A program made the translations under genes and the position numbers. A stretch of DNA of 6,884 nt from an uncultured Rickettsiales bacterium. Its GTDB lineage: Bacteria; Pseudomonadota; Alphaproteobacteria; Rickettsiales; Deianiraeaceae. Location of the stretch: NCBI GenBank assembly GCA_937906355.1, contig CALCWF010000037.1, forward strand, positions 1 through 6,884. Reading direction: 5' to 3'. The notes under the pieces are model-generated. The model saw nothing but the letters and a program-made list of their open reading frames with translations. It searched no databases and was not told the DNA's origin. Shown one piece after another: positions 1 through 6,884 of the stretch. Each line of letters begins with the position of its first letter. Position 1 is the stretch's first letter.

Positions 1-3000
1 CGCAAAGCACATGCTATTGGTAGTATATTCGCAAAAAGCGACGAAGAGGAGGCATATAAAGAGTTCTATAACTGCAAAGAAGTAGAGATAGAACTTTCCG
101 ATAACGACGGCTTTACTCTTATGGGAGAAGAAGGCGGTAAGTCGGTAATAAGTTATGCGAGAGGAAATACACTTATAAAATATACATTTTCAAACAATTT
201 AGTTGAGACATTAAAATCCATATCTGAAGCATTTATTCCTAAAAGAGCGGTTGAAGAAATAAGGGAGAAATTAGGTAAGATAATGTTCGAGTCATGCGAA
301 AAAGTAAGTATAGTCGATTATAAGCATAATAAGTTCGTCAGTAATAGGTTCGACAGTAATGAGTTCACTGAATGGTACGTCAAAAATGTCAATGGAGGAT
401 CATTAGAGTTAGGAAGTAAAAAAGGTAAAGACATAAAAACGAAAACATATAAAGCAGAAGATAAAGAAGATATATCAACAATCATATCCAAAAACCTTTT
501 TACTGATACTTTTGATAAAATAGAGGAATCGTTACAAAAAGAATTTAGCGAAGCCGGCGTAGAACAAAAAGTTCAACACTATATCACGATTACAAGAGAA
601 AGTATAAAAGGCTCTCTTGTAGAAGAAAAAGATGAAGACAAAAATAACATCAGTTTTTTATCAAAAGACTCTCTATTGGCAAAAATACTGCAAAAAATTC
701 TCGAAATAAGAAACAAAGGAGAAATTATCTATATGAAAGAAGTAAATGGAGAAATTAAGATTTTTGTCGAAGGTAACAAAGAATTTAAGAGTGATGATAT
801 CGTGTTCTCCAGCAAGGGTATATACAATGGTGAGTTACAATTCGGAGAAAAGAAGAATTCGGTGAAGTTTGCCTCGACGAGTGGGAATCTAGAAATAGAA
901 CTCGGTAACGGTGAATTCTACCGACTCAAACAAGAAGGAGACAGTAATTTAATATTTTCTTATGTGAAGAGAGTTACAGGAAGTGCAATAACGGTAGAAA
1001 AGTACGTTGAGGATAAGAACGGGGAATCTATAAAGAATGAGTACGGGATAGATATAACGAAAGATAGAGTAACGAAAAATGAAAAGACGAAAGATAGAGT
1101 AGTAGATATTACTATTCAAAAAGATAAACTCAATGATGTATTAAAAGCTATGTGTAACTTATTTGTTGTTGTCGGAAAGACGGAGGAGTTTATTGATAAT
1201 AATGAGTTGTCAAAATATGTCGAAGAAGCAATGAACAAGCAAACCGCGGTAGTCAAAGACAAAAAAGTAATAACGACCGAAGAGACGGCCATATACAAGG
1301 AAAAGTTACATGATAAATTTTACGAAGAAGGAAGGAAAAACCTAATTAAAAAACGGATCAGGGAGAAAGAGAGAGAGTTAAATGGAATAGTAGCCAAGAA
1401 CTATAAAGTAGTAGAAATTAAGTCTTTAGGCGGTGAATCCTACAAATTCGGGGAATACCAGCTTGGTACAATTAATGGTAACAAAGGTGAAAGACTACCT
1501 TTTTACTACTCTATCAATGAAGACTTCACAGTCGGATGTTTTTTAAACAAAGGAGAAGAATTACAAGATGTTATTGTTGAGGAGCTCAGAGGAGCTACAT
1601 GCGAAATTATGAATGCACATACTGAGCGTGATTGGGAAAGTGCAATAGAAGAACTGTCTAAAATATTAATCGACAGACTTGAAGCTGTCAATGTAAAATA
1701 CCTTTGTGGAGAAAGTTTCCTGTTACATATACCTGTTGAAAATGGTGATGCAAGCTTCGCGTATGAAGAACCGATAGTTAGGGAATCAGTATCGGCAAAT
1801 GTATGCTTTACACTAAAAGACAAAGAAAGTTGCAAAAAAATATTAGATACTATGTACAGAACATTTAATCATAAAAATCTTAAAAGATTGAAGAAAGAAA
1901 TAGAATTACGATTAGAAAACGACCCAAAAGAAAAAGACGGAGAGCCAGAAGAAAAAGAGGATAGAATTAAAGAAGCAATTCGGGTAGAAACAAAGAAAAT
2001 TTTAACTGAAGTAGCATTAAATGAGTGCAAACAAGTAGTGGTTAGCAATAAGAAGATTAATCATGTTTACGTATTTAATGTAGAGGCTGGGACTATTGGT
2101 AACAGAGAAAATATCTCGTCCTTGGAAAAAGAGAGATTCTTTGGCGACATAATTAAGTCGATTAGTTGTGAACATGATGGATGCACTTCCTTAATTAAAA
2201 AGATTGCTGAGAGGTTAGGTTATTATGTTGCAGGAACGTCATCAACAAATATTAAAAATAGAAACCTTATCATATTTGGCGAAGAACCGGTATATGCTGG
2301 TTCTTTTTGTCAATATGACAACGATAAAAATAGTCACTCTCTATCAGTAAAATCTGTTCTAGTAGAAGTAATAAAAATTCTTCAAAAGAATAGAGCACTT
2401 AAGATGACAAAGAATTGGCAACAACATTGCCGTGATATTTGGGAACGTCGAGATTACAGAGAGTTCGCGGGCGATGAAAACAGATCACGTATAGGAACAT
2501 ATAGAAAAATGAAGATAGATAATAGTGACCGATATCTTCTTACCATAGAATTTAAAGAAAATAAGTTTGTGAATAATTTCGGCGATTGCGGATTGAAATT
2601 CTCAGTTGATAGTGCACGTGGTTCATGCATGCTACAAAAAGATAATGCATTATGTTTGACGTTCCCTGATAGGATTAATGTAGAAATATCATTCTCTAAA
2701 GAAAAAGAAAAGTATTTCTTCCAAAGGAATGAACCTGATAAAAGCAAATCCACGTTAATTTATTGCAATAATAAAAATAATAACAGGTTGGTATGTGAAG
2801 TAGGAAATGAAGGATACGATGATATGTTAGCAATTTTGGCGGATGCACTCGCAACCGTCAATGACGAGGTGAGTATGACAAAGGAAAGATTAAAGAATTT
2901 AGTATTGAATAAGACTATGAAGTTCAGTAAGGAGGTCAAAAATAAGGATGGGAAGCTCGAGAAGACTGGCGAAAGTGTAACAAATAAGGACAAAGGAGTA

Positions 3001-6000
3001 ATGCAGTTGCATACTGACTTCTATGATAATCTTTATAAGAATAAATACCAACTTGAAATTATGCCAGAAGACCTAATACTTACTTATAATGGCGTTGGGT
3101 GCACTGAAAATAGTGCCGATGTGGGAATAGCCTTTTATCTCAAAAAAGATTGTCTCGAAGATATATTAGAATGCATGTTCAAGTCGGTTGATAGTACTAC
3201 AGAGAAACTAAATGAAATAATATTCAATAAATGCACGATGGCGAGGATATATGTTGCGAATATCGTCACGTCTAACAACGGGTCTCGTTATCGACAAATA
3301 ATGGCGGAATACATGCTTGATAAAAAAGAAGAAAAAGCGTTTCTTACAGGACAGGACACCATGAACGCGATGTATTTTGCAATCGAAAAAAATAAAATTA
3401 ATAATTTCTTAGAAGAAGTATTAAAAGTGTTTGGCGAGAAGCAATCGTTCCTTGATATACATAATAGTTTAATAAGTATTGTTCCAAATATTGCTAAACA
3501 GAATGCAGTGTGGCAATTTGTGATTGATAATAACAATCAACAAATGAGTAGTGCAGATTACCGTGCATTTTTGGAAAGAAGTTTGAGGAAAGACGCAAGA
3601 GTTATTTCAATTGAAAAAGGAAAAGTATCATATGGTTCTGATATAAAATTACTTGAGTATGAAGATCGCAACCGCGACAATCCTCTATCAAAAGGTTCAC
3701 TAGCTATGAAAGTGCTAGAGTTATATAGTGCTAAGTTTAATAAAACTTTAAAGATAGAAGTTAACGGGTCCGGAAGGGTAAGTGAAGTTTATGATAAAAA
3801 TGGTGATATAATCAAGGGGACGAATCGATCCGGTTCTACTGTATCGCTCATCGAGAACAATGGGACGGATTATGATTATATAGTGTATTTTAACAAAAAT
3901 CTTTCATTCCATACGGCCGAAAGAGCTATAAAGGTGAGTCCGGCAAGTGGTATACCTATGATGACAATTGAAAGAGTCGATAGTGATAGTCATAATCGTT
4001 ATAAACTGGAGTTGATGGACTTTACAGATTTTGTCAATGTAGAATGTTTATGTTCAGAAAAAAAAGGTGTTAAATCAGAATTAGAAACTATATTAGGAAT
4101 GATTGTCGATGTGACCTGTGAAGATTCAAATGTAGAAGAGAAGTTTTTTATTGACATTGTATACAATGTTGTATTCGACAACCTCGAATCAATGTCGATA
4201 ACAGAGATTGGTGATGGTACGGGAGATGTTATCAAATTCAAATTTAGAAAAGAAAATAGGCACAAATTTGCAGAAATTAAAGAAATTAGTCAAAAGGAAT
4301 TTGCAAATGAAAAGAAAAAACTGGCCGAAGAAGAAAAGAAAAAACTGTTTGAAGAAGAGGAAAAGGAAAGTCAGGCGATATGTACTTGTATGGTAGGCGA
4401 CACAATAGTAGCAGAATTTGCATTTCCACTAGTCAAGTTAAAGGAAAAACTTGGAGCCATGTGCCGCATATCTGTGGAGAAACAGCGTGTTGATGATGGT
4501 CGTGAAGAGAAACGTTTAATTAAATATTTGAAAAGATTACCATCCGCCGAAGAAAAAGACTTAGAAAATATGGAGATATATGCCTCTGACTCTAAATCTA
4601 TCGAATTTGATCTAAAAAAAGGAAAAGAAGAAATCCTTCTTAAAGAAAAAACAAACGTGGGAATATCTTTGTCAAAGAATTCAGTGACGAAAGAAGATAT
4701 CAAAATAACAACATATACACCTAAGGACGATTCTAATTGTGCAATAAAGCTTGTGCACAAAATATTTTCTTCTGGTAGCGATAATCCGGGTAATGATATT
4801 ATTTCAACAATGCCATATACGTTTGGAGCACAATTAATAATGAATTGTGACGATAACACCCAATACAAATTAAATTACGGGGAACATAAATTAATTTATT
4901 CTACCGGAACGGCATATAAAGAATGTCTGCTCATCAATAGCGAACTCGAAGAGGTATCGTCAATTATGCGTGGAATGTTTTATATCACATCGGAAGAACA
5001 AAAAATCGGAGGAGAAAATTTACAAGAGAAAAAAGCTGAGTTGCAAGGAAGAAAAGATGAGTTGCAAAAAAGATTGCGGGTTATAGTCGAACGCCTTAAT
5101 GGTACTGAGCTCAAAGAAGAACAAGAAGTAATAGAACTCGACCAACAACCAGAACAACAACCAGAACAACAACCAAAAGAAGACGATGAATTTGATAATG
5201 TTGGGAATAATACTATCTTAATTACAGAAAACGATGTAATATATAGTGATCAACTCAAAGCACACGAAAGTGGCGGTGTTCTGGCAAAAGATTCTATATT
5301 GATGAAAATAATACAAGAAGATCTTCAAGAGAATGAAATCTTCGAGATAAAAACTAGTGACGGTATAAAGACCAGAAGGCTGTACCGGATGGTGAAATCT
5401 GAGAAGATAAAAGATAAGAATGGGAAAGAACTAGAAGGAGACTACCTGGTTTATGATGATTCAGAAGAGAATAATCCCGACATTATACGGACAAAAGGAG
5501 GTAAAAAATACGTGGCTTATGAAAAAGAGGATAAATTCACACTTACTGGTGAGGTGGGTGGTGCCTGCACGCTGAAATACAACGAAAACTCGATTAAAGT
5601 CACGAACGATGGAGCGACGGTTTGCCGCAATAATAAAGAAATATGCAAACTTGAAAAGAAAGGACATGAGTTCAGTTGTTCTTTGTTGGGTGGTGAATTT
5701 GATGTAAAGTATTCATATCAAAAAGGTAAAAAAATCAATTATATAAAGAATAATATGCTCAACCTTGACTCTTTCCTTGAGAAAGAAAAAAGGGAATCAT
5801 TAGTTGATTCAATACTTAAATGCTGTGAAAAAGGAGAGGAAAAAATAATTAGTACTCAAAATAGACTCCCTGAAATAGAGTTAACAAAAGAAGAAGCACG
5901 AAAGAGAGCCAAAAGAAAAGCCGAAGAAGAGTTCGAAGAGAATATGCGAAAAGAAAACGAAAACAAACAATTACGCACAATCACAATTACAAAAGACGAT

Positions 6001-6884
6001 GTAGAATATGGTCCTGAGGTGAAAGAATTTAATGACGATAGCACCGATCTTTCGTCAAAAGATTCTATGCTGGTGGATATACTGAAAAAAGACTCTATGT
6101 TGATGAATATACTGAAAGGACTTATCAACGATGATAATAACAAAGCTATCAAGATAGAGCTTAACGAAAACAAAACAGTTATAAATAGAATTTACAACAA
6201 TAAAGATTCCTCTATCTTTAGAGCGATAGACATTAAAATGGATGCAGCGTCTGATAAACATACTTGCGAACTACTATATGGCGATAATTTAAAATTCGTG
6301 CTCGAAAAAGAAGAAAAAGACAAATTTAAATTAGTTTATCGTAACGACAGGAATGACGACAACAGAATTGAGGGGGAATGTACATTCTCAAAAGAAAAAT
6401 TAACCAATGTATTAGATGTATTTAAGAATAGCGAGGTGAGAAAAGTAAAAAAAGAGATAAAGAATACAGTGCTTGGAACAAAGCTTAATACCGACGAGTG
6501 TTTAGGAGGAAAAATAGAAATCTCCGACAAAAACAACGAAACCTACATATTCGAAAAAGAAGAAAATGAAAAAGAATTAAAACTAACTTACAAGGAAGGA
6601 AATGTTGCAAAAAAAGAATTAAAAAATGAAGAAGCTACCAGCGTATATAAAGCAATATATGAACTACTTGTTTATAGCGATATAAGCCAAGCAATGAAGG
6701 TTTTAAAATCACTACTACAACCACAACCACAACAACAAGATACCAGCATTAACGATAGCAGTGCTATCAACGATGTCGCCACTCCTGTCCCTGTCATCAA
6801 AAAAGAGGTCAAAGAAGAAACAAGAGGAAGAAGAAAAGAAGAAACAAGAACAAGAAGCCGAGAAGAAGAGACAAGAAGAAGAAG
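1..6884 (+). CDS. Giant multi-repeat hypothetical protein, internal fragment (both ends outside window)
   Basis: Frame 1 is open from the first base to the last: I read all 2294 codons and found no TAA, TAG or TGA, which cannot happen by chance in AT-rich DNA. The first in-frame ATG is at 121, but it has no Shine-Dalgarno-like sequence just upstream and lies inside a repeat module starting near codon 25, so the true start is upstream of the window. No stop is reached at the 3' end. The product is Lys/Glu/Asn/Ile-rich and looks soluble, with no membrane span or visible signal peptide. It consists of degenerate beta-strand/helix modules, four copies of a longer SKDS-containing element, and K/E or Q/P linkers. 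I see no catalytic motif, and no ankyrin, TPR or RHS repeat. Function is unknown; a structural, scaffold or secreted host-interaction role is only a guess. A frameshift is suspected at about 6796-6820. Confidence 0.93.
73..237 (+). repeat. Beta/helix module A (codons 25-79)
   Basis: This is the first clear copy of the recurring module. Alternating hydrophobic strands (KEVEIEL, FTLMG, SVISYARG, LIKYTF) are followed by a helix, NNLVETLKSISEAF. The layout matches modules B-F: a polar beta region, a Y-x-x-G turn, an F-x-x-x-x-L entry into an amphipathic helix. The match is at the level of pattern, not strong identity. Function is unknown. Confidence 0.5.
580..759 (+). repeat. SKDS element, copy 1 (codons 194-253)
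   Basis: The copy opens with the strand YITITRESIKG, passes an acidic loop, then gives the helix LSKDSLLAKILQKI (codons 220-233) and the strand IIYMKEVNGEIK. The same order recurs in copies 2-4, with LSKGSLAMKVL, LAKDSILMKII and SSKDSMLVDIL in place of the helix. It is preceded by a charged helical stretch. Role is unknown; the conserved K-[DG]-S at the helix start could be an N-cap or an interaction surface (inference). Confidence 0.7.
1057..1101 (+). repeat. 15-bp perfect direct repeat inside the gene
   Basis: ACGAAAGATAGAGTA occurs at 1057-1071 and again at 1087-1101, exactly 30 bp apart and in frame, encoding TKDRV twice. The gap encodes TKNEK. It looks like the remnant of a small in-frame duplication in a Lys-rich loop between two beta stretches. 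Confidence 0.85.
1294..1380 (+). other. Charged helical linker (codons 432-460)
   Basis: A Lys/Glu/Arg-dense stretch, containing KEKLHDKF and IKKRIREKEREL, has no Pro and only one Gly and is probably a long helix. It separates the module ending near codon 388 from the next beta-rich part, which begins NYKVVEIKSLGG at codon 467. It is one of several charged helices that appear to act as spacers between domains. Confidence 0.45.
1690..1860 (+). repeat. Beta/helix module B (codons 564-620)
   Basis: Strand-like segments VKYLCGESFLLHIPVE, ASFAYEE and SANVCFTL lead into the helix DKESCKKILDTMY. The join V-C-F-T-L-K-D-K-x-x-x-x-K-I-L-D resembles module E's E-C-T-F-S-K-E-K-L-x-x-V-L-D, one of the better matches in the set. 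It is followed directly by a long charged helical linker. Confidence 0.5.
1861..2031 (+). other. Charged helical linker (codons 621-677)
   Basis: This is a run of Lys/Arg/Glu with two short Pro-containing breaks (DPKEKDGEPEEKED), flanked by helix-like stretches LKRLKKEIELRLE and IKEAIRVETKKILTEVAL. It is probably a helix-turn-helix spacer or a coiled-coil hairpin. It separates module B from the next beta-rich region, starting near QVVVSNKKINHVYVF. Confidence 0.45.
2650..2859 (+). repeat. Divergent beta/helix module (codons 884-953)
   Basis: Strand-like pieces LCLTFPDRINVEISFSKEK, KYFFQ, STLIYCNN and RLVCEVG are followed by the helix YDDMLAILADALATV. The beta-then-helix order matches the other modules, but the helix lacks the FxxK entry, and the unit is longer by an apparent extra strand. 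Assignment rests on pattern only. Confidence 0.35.
3046..3186 (+). repeat. Beta/helix module C (codons 1016-1062)
   Basis: This is the most compact example: strands YQLEIMPEDLILTYNGVG and VGIAFYL, then the helix KKDCLEDILECMFKS. F-Y-L-K-K-D-C-L-E-D-I-L-E-C-M-F lines up well with F-S-K-E-K-L-T-N-V-L-D-V-F of module E and with I-Q-K-D-K-L-N-D-V-L-K-A-M at codons 372-384. Confidence 0.5.
3181..3600 (+). other. More helical, less charged region (codons 1061-1200)
   Basis: This part has fewer beta-like alternations than its neighbours and more Ala, Met, Gln and aromatic residues, with probable helices at EKLNEIIFNK, YRQIMAEYMLDKKEE, INNFLEEVLKVFGE, IAKQNAVWQFVIDNNN and DYRAFLERSLRKD. It lies immediately before SKDS element 2 and could be a distinct domain. 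I recognise no family, and no codon-usage break is obvious by eye. Confidence 0.35.
3601..3780 (+). repeat. SKDS element, copy 2 (codons 1201-1260)
   Basis: The opening strand VISIEKGKVSYGSDIK matches copy 4's TITITKDDVEYGPEVK in layout (I-x-I, then V-x-Y-G-x-x-[IV]-K). The helix is LSKGSLAMKVLELY and the closing strand is LKIEVNGSG. The usual K-D-S is K-G-S here. The copy follows the helical region without a K/E linker, unlike copy 4. Confidence 0.65.
4291..4380 (+). other. K/E-rich charged helix insertion (codons 1431-1460)
   Basis: An alternating Lys/Glu tract contains KKKLAEEEKKKLFEEEEKE and is strongly helical or coiled-coil in character. It sits between strand-like VIKFKFRKENRHKF and TCMVGDTIVAEFAFP plus the helix LVKLKEKLGAM, so it may interrupt a module rather than separate two. 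Frame 2 across the tract reads as a Lys/Arg-rich shadow. Confidence 0.6.
4822..4983 (+). repeat. Beta/helix module D (codons 1608-1661)
   Basis: Strands FGAQLIMNC, QYKLNYGEHKLIYSTG and KECLLI are followed by the helix NSELEEVSSIMRGMF. The Y-x-L-x-Y-G-x-x-x-L-x-Y-x-x-G hairpin pattern is like that of modules E and F. A short heptad-like helix (ELQGRKDELQKRLRVIVERL) follows before the Q/P microsatellite. Confidence 0.45.
5143..5175 (+). repeat. 12-bp Q/P microsatellite
   Basis: CAACAACCAGAA is repeated perfectly two and three-quarter times, encoding QQPE units (codons 1715-1725). It lies in a Glu/Asp/Gln-rich linker immediately before SKDS element 3. A perfect 12-bp period is in frame, so copy-number change would lengthen or shorten the linker without breaking the protein. 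Confidence 0.9.
5212..5391 (+). repeat. SKDS element, copy 3 (codons 1738-1797)
   Basis: The strand TILITENDVIYSDQLK opens the copy, followed by the helix LAKDSILMKIIQED (codons 1761-1774) and the strand IFEIKTSDGIK. The order and spacing match copies 1, 2 and 4. It is preceded by an acidic Q/P linker. Beta-rich sequence follows, as after the other copies. Confidence 0.7.
5536..5739 (+). repeat. Paired beta repeat (codons 1846-1868 and 1891-1913)
   Basis: FTLTGEVGGACTLKYNENSI (from 5536) and FSCSLLGGEFDVKYSYQKG (from 5671) share F-[TS]-x-[TS], a Gly-Gly turn and a [LV]-K-Y strand, about 45 residues apart. They look like two diverged copies of a beta-hairpin unit. The similarity is clear at the protein level but not in the DNA, so the duplication, if real, is old. 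Confidence 0.4.
5881..5976 (+). other. K/E-rich linker before element 4 (codons 1961-1992)
   Basis: A Lys/Arg/Glu/Ala stretch (KEEARKRAKRKAEEEFEE and onward) is probably a single long charged helix. It leads straight into the ITITKDDVEYG strand of SKDS element 4. It gives a template for what the 3' end of the window should look like if another copy follows. Confidence 0.6.
5977..6195 (+). repeat. SKDS element, copy 4 (codons 1993-2065), with duplicated helix
   Basis: The strand TITITKDDVEYGPEVK is followed by an acidic loop, the helix SSKDSMLVDILK, a second KDSMLMNILK, then the strand AIKIELNENKTV. The helix is lengthened by ten residues relative to copies 1-3 because of a 30-bp tandem duplication, listed separately. 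Two beta/helix modules follow in quick succession. Confidence 0.7.
6058..6117 (+). repeat. 30-bp imperfect tandem duplication
   Basis: Bases 6058-6087 and 6088-6117 match at 26 of 30 positions and encode KDSMLVDILK and KDSMLMNILK. The reading frame is kept, adding almost three helical turns to SKDS element 4. Copies 1-3 have one unit only. High DNA identity within an otherwise diverged repeat family points to a fairly recent event. Confidence 0.9.
6265..6426 (+). repeat. Beta/helix module E (codons 2089-2142)
   Basis: Strands CELLYGDNLKFVLEKEEKD, KFKLVYRND and IEGECTFS run into the helix KEKLTNVLDVFKN. I used this as the reference example because the strand and helix boundaries are clear: the F-S-K-E-K-L-x-x-V-L-x-x-F signature is intact. 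Module F begins about 27 residues later. Confidence 0.55.
6505..6672 (+). repeat. Beta/helix module F (codons 2169-2224)
   Basis: Strands GGKIEISDKNNETYIFEKEE and KELKLTYKEGNV lead to the helix NEEATSVYKAIYELLV. It is a near neighbour of module E, starting 80 residues after it, with the same E-x-x-x-x-x-x-L-x-Y hairpin. The helix entry lacks Phe. It is followed by a second short helix and then the Q/P linker. Confidence 0.5.
6718..6738 (+). repeat. CAA/CCA microsatellite encoding QPQPQQQ
   Basis: This seven-codon run of CAA and CCA triplets follows module F. It resembles the Q/P tract at 5143-5175, which precedes SKDS element 3, so it probably marks the start of an interdomain linker. Confidence 0.85.
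6796..6820 (+). other. Suspected frameshift zone at A6 tract
   Basis: Frame 1 reads normally through ATPVPVIKKEVKEE, then becomes TRGRRKEETRTRSREEE, with 9 Arg in the last 21 codons, whereas Lys is the dominant basic residue elsewhere. Frame 2 from 6812 reads KKKQEEEEKKKQEQEAEKK, matching the K/E linkers at 4291-4380 and 5881-5976. One extra base in the A run 6799-6804, or nearby, would explain this. Assembly error, a true mutation or phase variation are all possible; frame 1 could also be genuine. Confidence 0.5.
6812..6884 (+). other. Probable K/E/Q linker, in frame 2
   Basis: Read in frame 2, the 24 codons from 6812 hold 8 Lys, 10 Glu, 4 Gln, 1 Ala and 1 Arg, the composition of a long charged helix. 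It would continue the linker begun by the Q/P tract at 6718. It runs off the window end. Which frame is translated is not settled by the sequence alone. Confidence 0.5.

Noticed and set aside
121..123. ATG at codon 41 as the gene start
   Set aside because: There is no Shine-Dalgarno-like sequence ahead of it, the frame is open upstream to the window edge, and module A already begins near codon 25.
1159..1182. FVVVGKTE as a nucleotide-binding P-loop (codons 387-394)
   Set aside because: GKT is present but the required Gly four residues before GK is absent, and there is no Walker B or NTPase context.
2161..2190. C-E-H-D-G-C (codons 723-728) as a zinc site
   Set aside because: No second Cys/His pair lies at a suitable distance, and Cys residues are scattered singly through the protein.
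4208..4396. Plus-strand 62-codon ORF in frame 2
   Set aside because: It overlaps the giant frame in another phase; its Lys/Arg-rich product is the shifted reading of the K/E tract at 4291-4380.
4371..4868. Antisense open frame of 165 codons, the longest ATG-to-stop ORF on the minus strand
   Set aside because: It lies wholly opposite the giant frame-1 gene, and its product is Ser/Phe/Ile-rich, as expected from the complement of a Lys/Glu-rich frame. It shows no motif. The other antisense ORFs (for example 1506-1835, 2454-2753, 5856-6173) were rejected for the same reason.
6796..6806. Programmed -1 ribosomal slippage at the A-rich heptamer AAAAAAG
   Set aside because: The suspected switch is from frame 1 to frame 2, a +1 change, and the heptamer is out of phase for standard -1 slippage from frame 1. 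An indel is the simpler explanation.
1..6884. Known giant-protein repeat classes (ankyrin, TPR, RHS/YD, Ig-like)
   Set aside because: None of their signature residues recur: no G-x-T-P-L-H-x-A, no W-LG-Y-A-F-A-P pattern, no Y-D-x-x-G-R repeats, and the modules end in helices unlike Ig folds.

Overview
The window is one uninterrupted reading frame. On the + strand, frame 1 (bases 1-6882) contains no stop codon in 2294 consecutive codons and runs off both ends, so the window lies wholly inside one giant protein gene. The DNA is AT-rich (about one third G+C by eye), the sense strand is purine-rich, ATA and AGA codons are common, and there are no introns. This fits an AT-rich bacterium, for example a host-associated or intracellular lineage, though a large DNA virus cannot be excluded. 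I do not recognise the protein, and nothing in the window fixes the taxon.

The protein (window residues 1-2294) is rich in Lys, Glu, Asn and Ile, has ordinary Cys content, and shows no obvious membrane segment. It appears to be built from degenerate repeats. (a) A module of roughly 47-57 residues, with several beta-strand-like stretches followed by an amphipathic helix of pattern F-x-x-K-x-x-L-x-x-[VI]-L-x-x-[MF], recurs along the whole length; six clear examples are listed. (b) A second element opens with an I-T-I-T-x-x-D-V-x-Y-type strand, continues to a [LS]-[SA]-K-[DG]-S-[LIM]-[LA] helix and ends in an I-x-I-x-x-N-G-type strand. It occurs at least four times, at codons 194, 1201, 1738 and 1993. 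(c) Charged K/E or Q/P linkers separate or interrupt the domains.

Layout: 1-580, a first beta/helix module and flanking sequence; 580-759, SKDS element 1; 760-3180, many divergent modules with helical linkers at 1294-1380 and 1861-2031; 3181-3600, a more helical region; 3601-3780, SKDS element 2; 3781-5140, further modules with a K/E insertion at 4291-4380; 5143-5175, a Q/P microsatellite; 5212-5391, element 3; 5536-5739, a paired beta repeat; 5881-5976, a K/E linker; 5977-6195, element 4 with an internal 30-bp duplication; 6265-6672, two modules in succession; 6718-6884, a Q/P then K/E linker.

In the last ~70 bases, frame 1 turns abruptly Arg/Thr-rich, while frame 2 reads as the K/E/Q linker expected there. 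This suggests a one-base indel near the A6 tract at 6799-6804. No RNA gene, promoter, terminator, mobile element or CRISPR array is visible, and the other-frame and antisense ORFs look like shadows of the giant gene.
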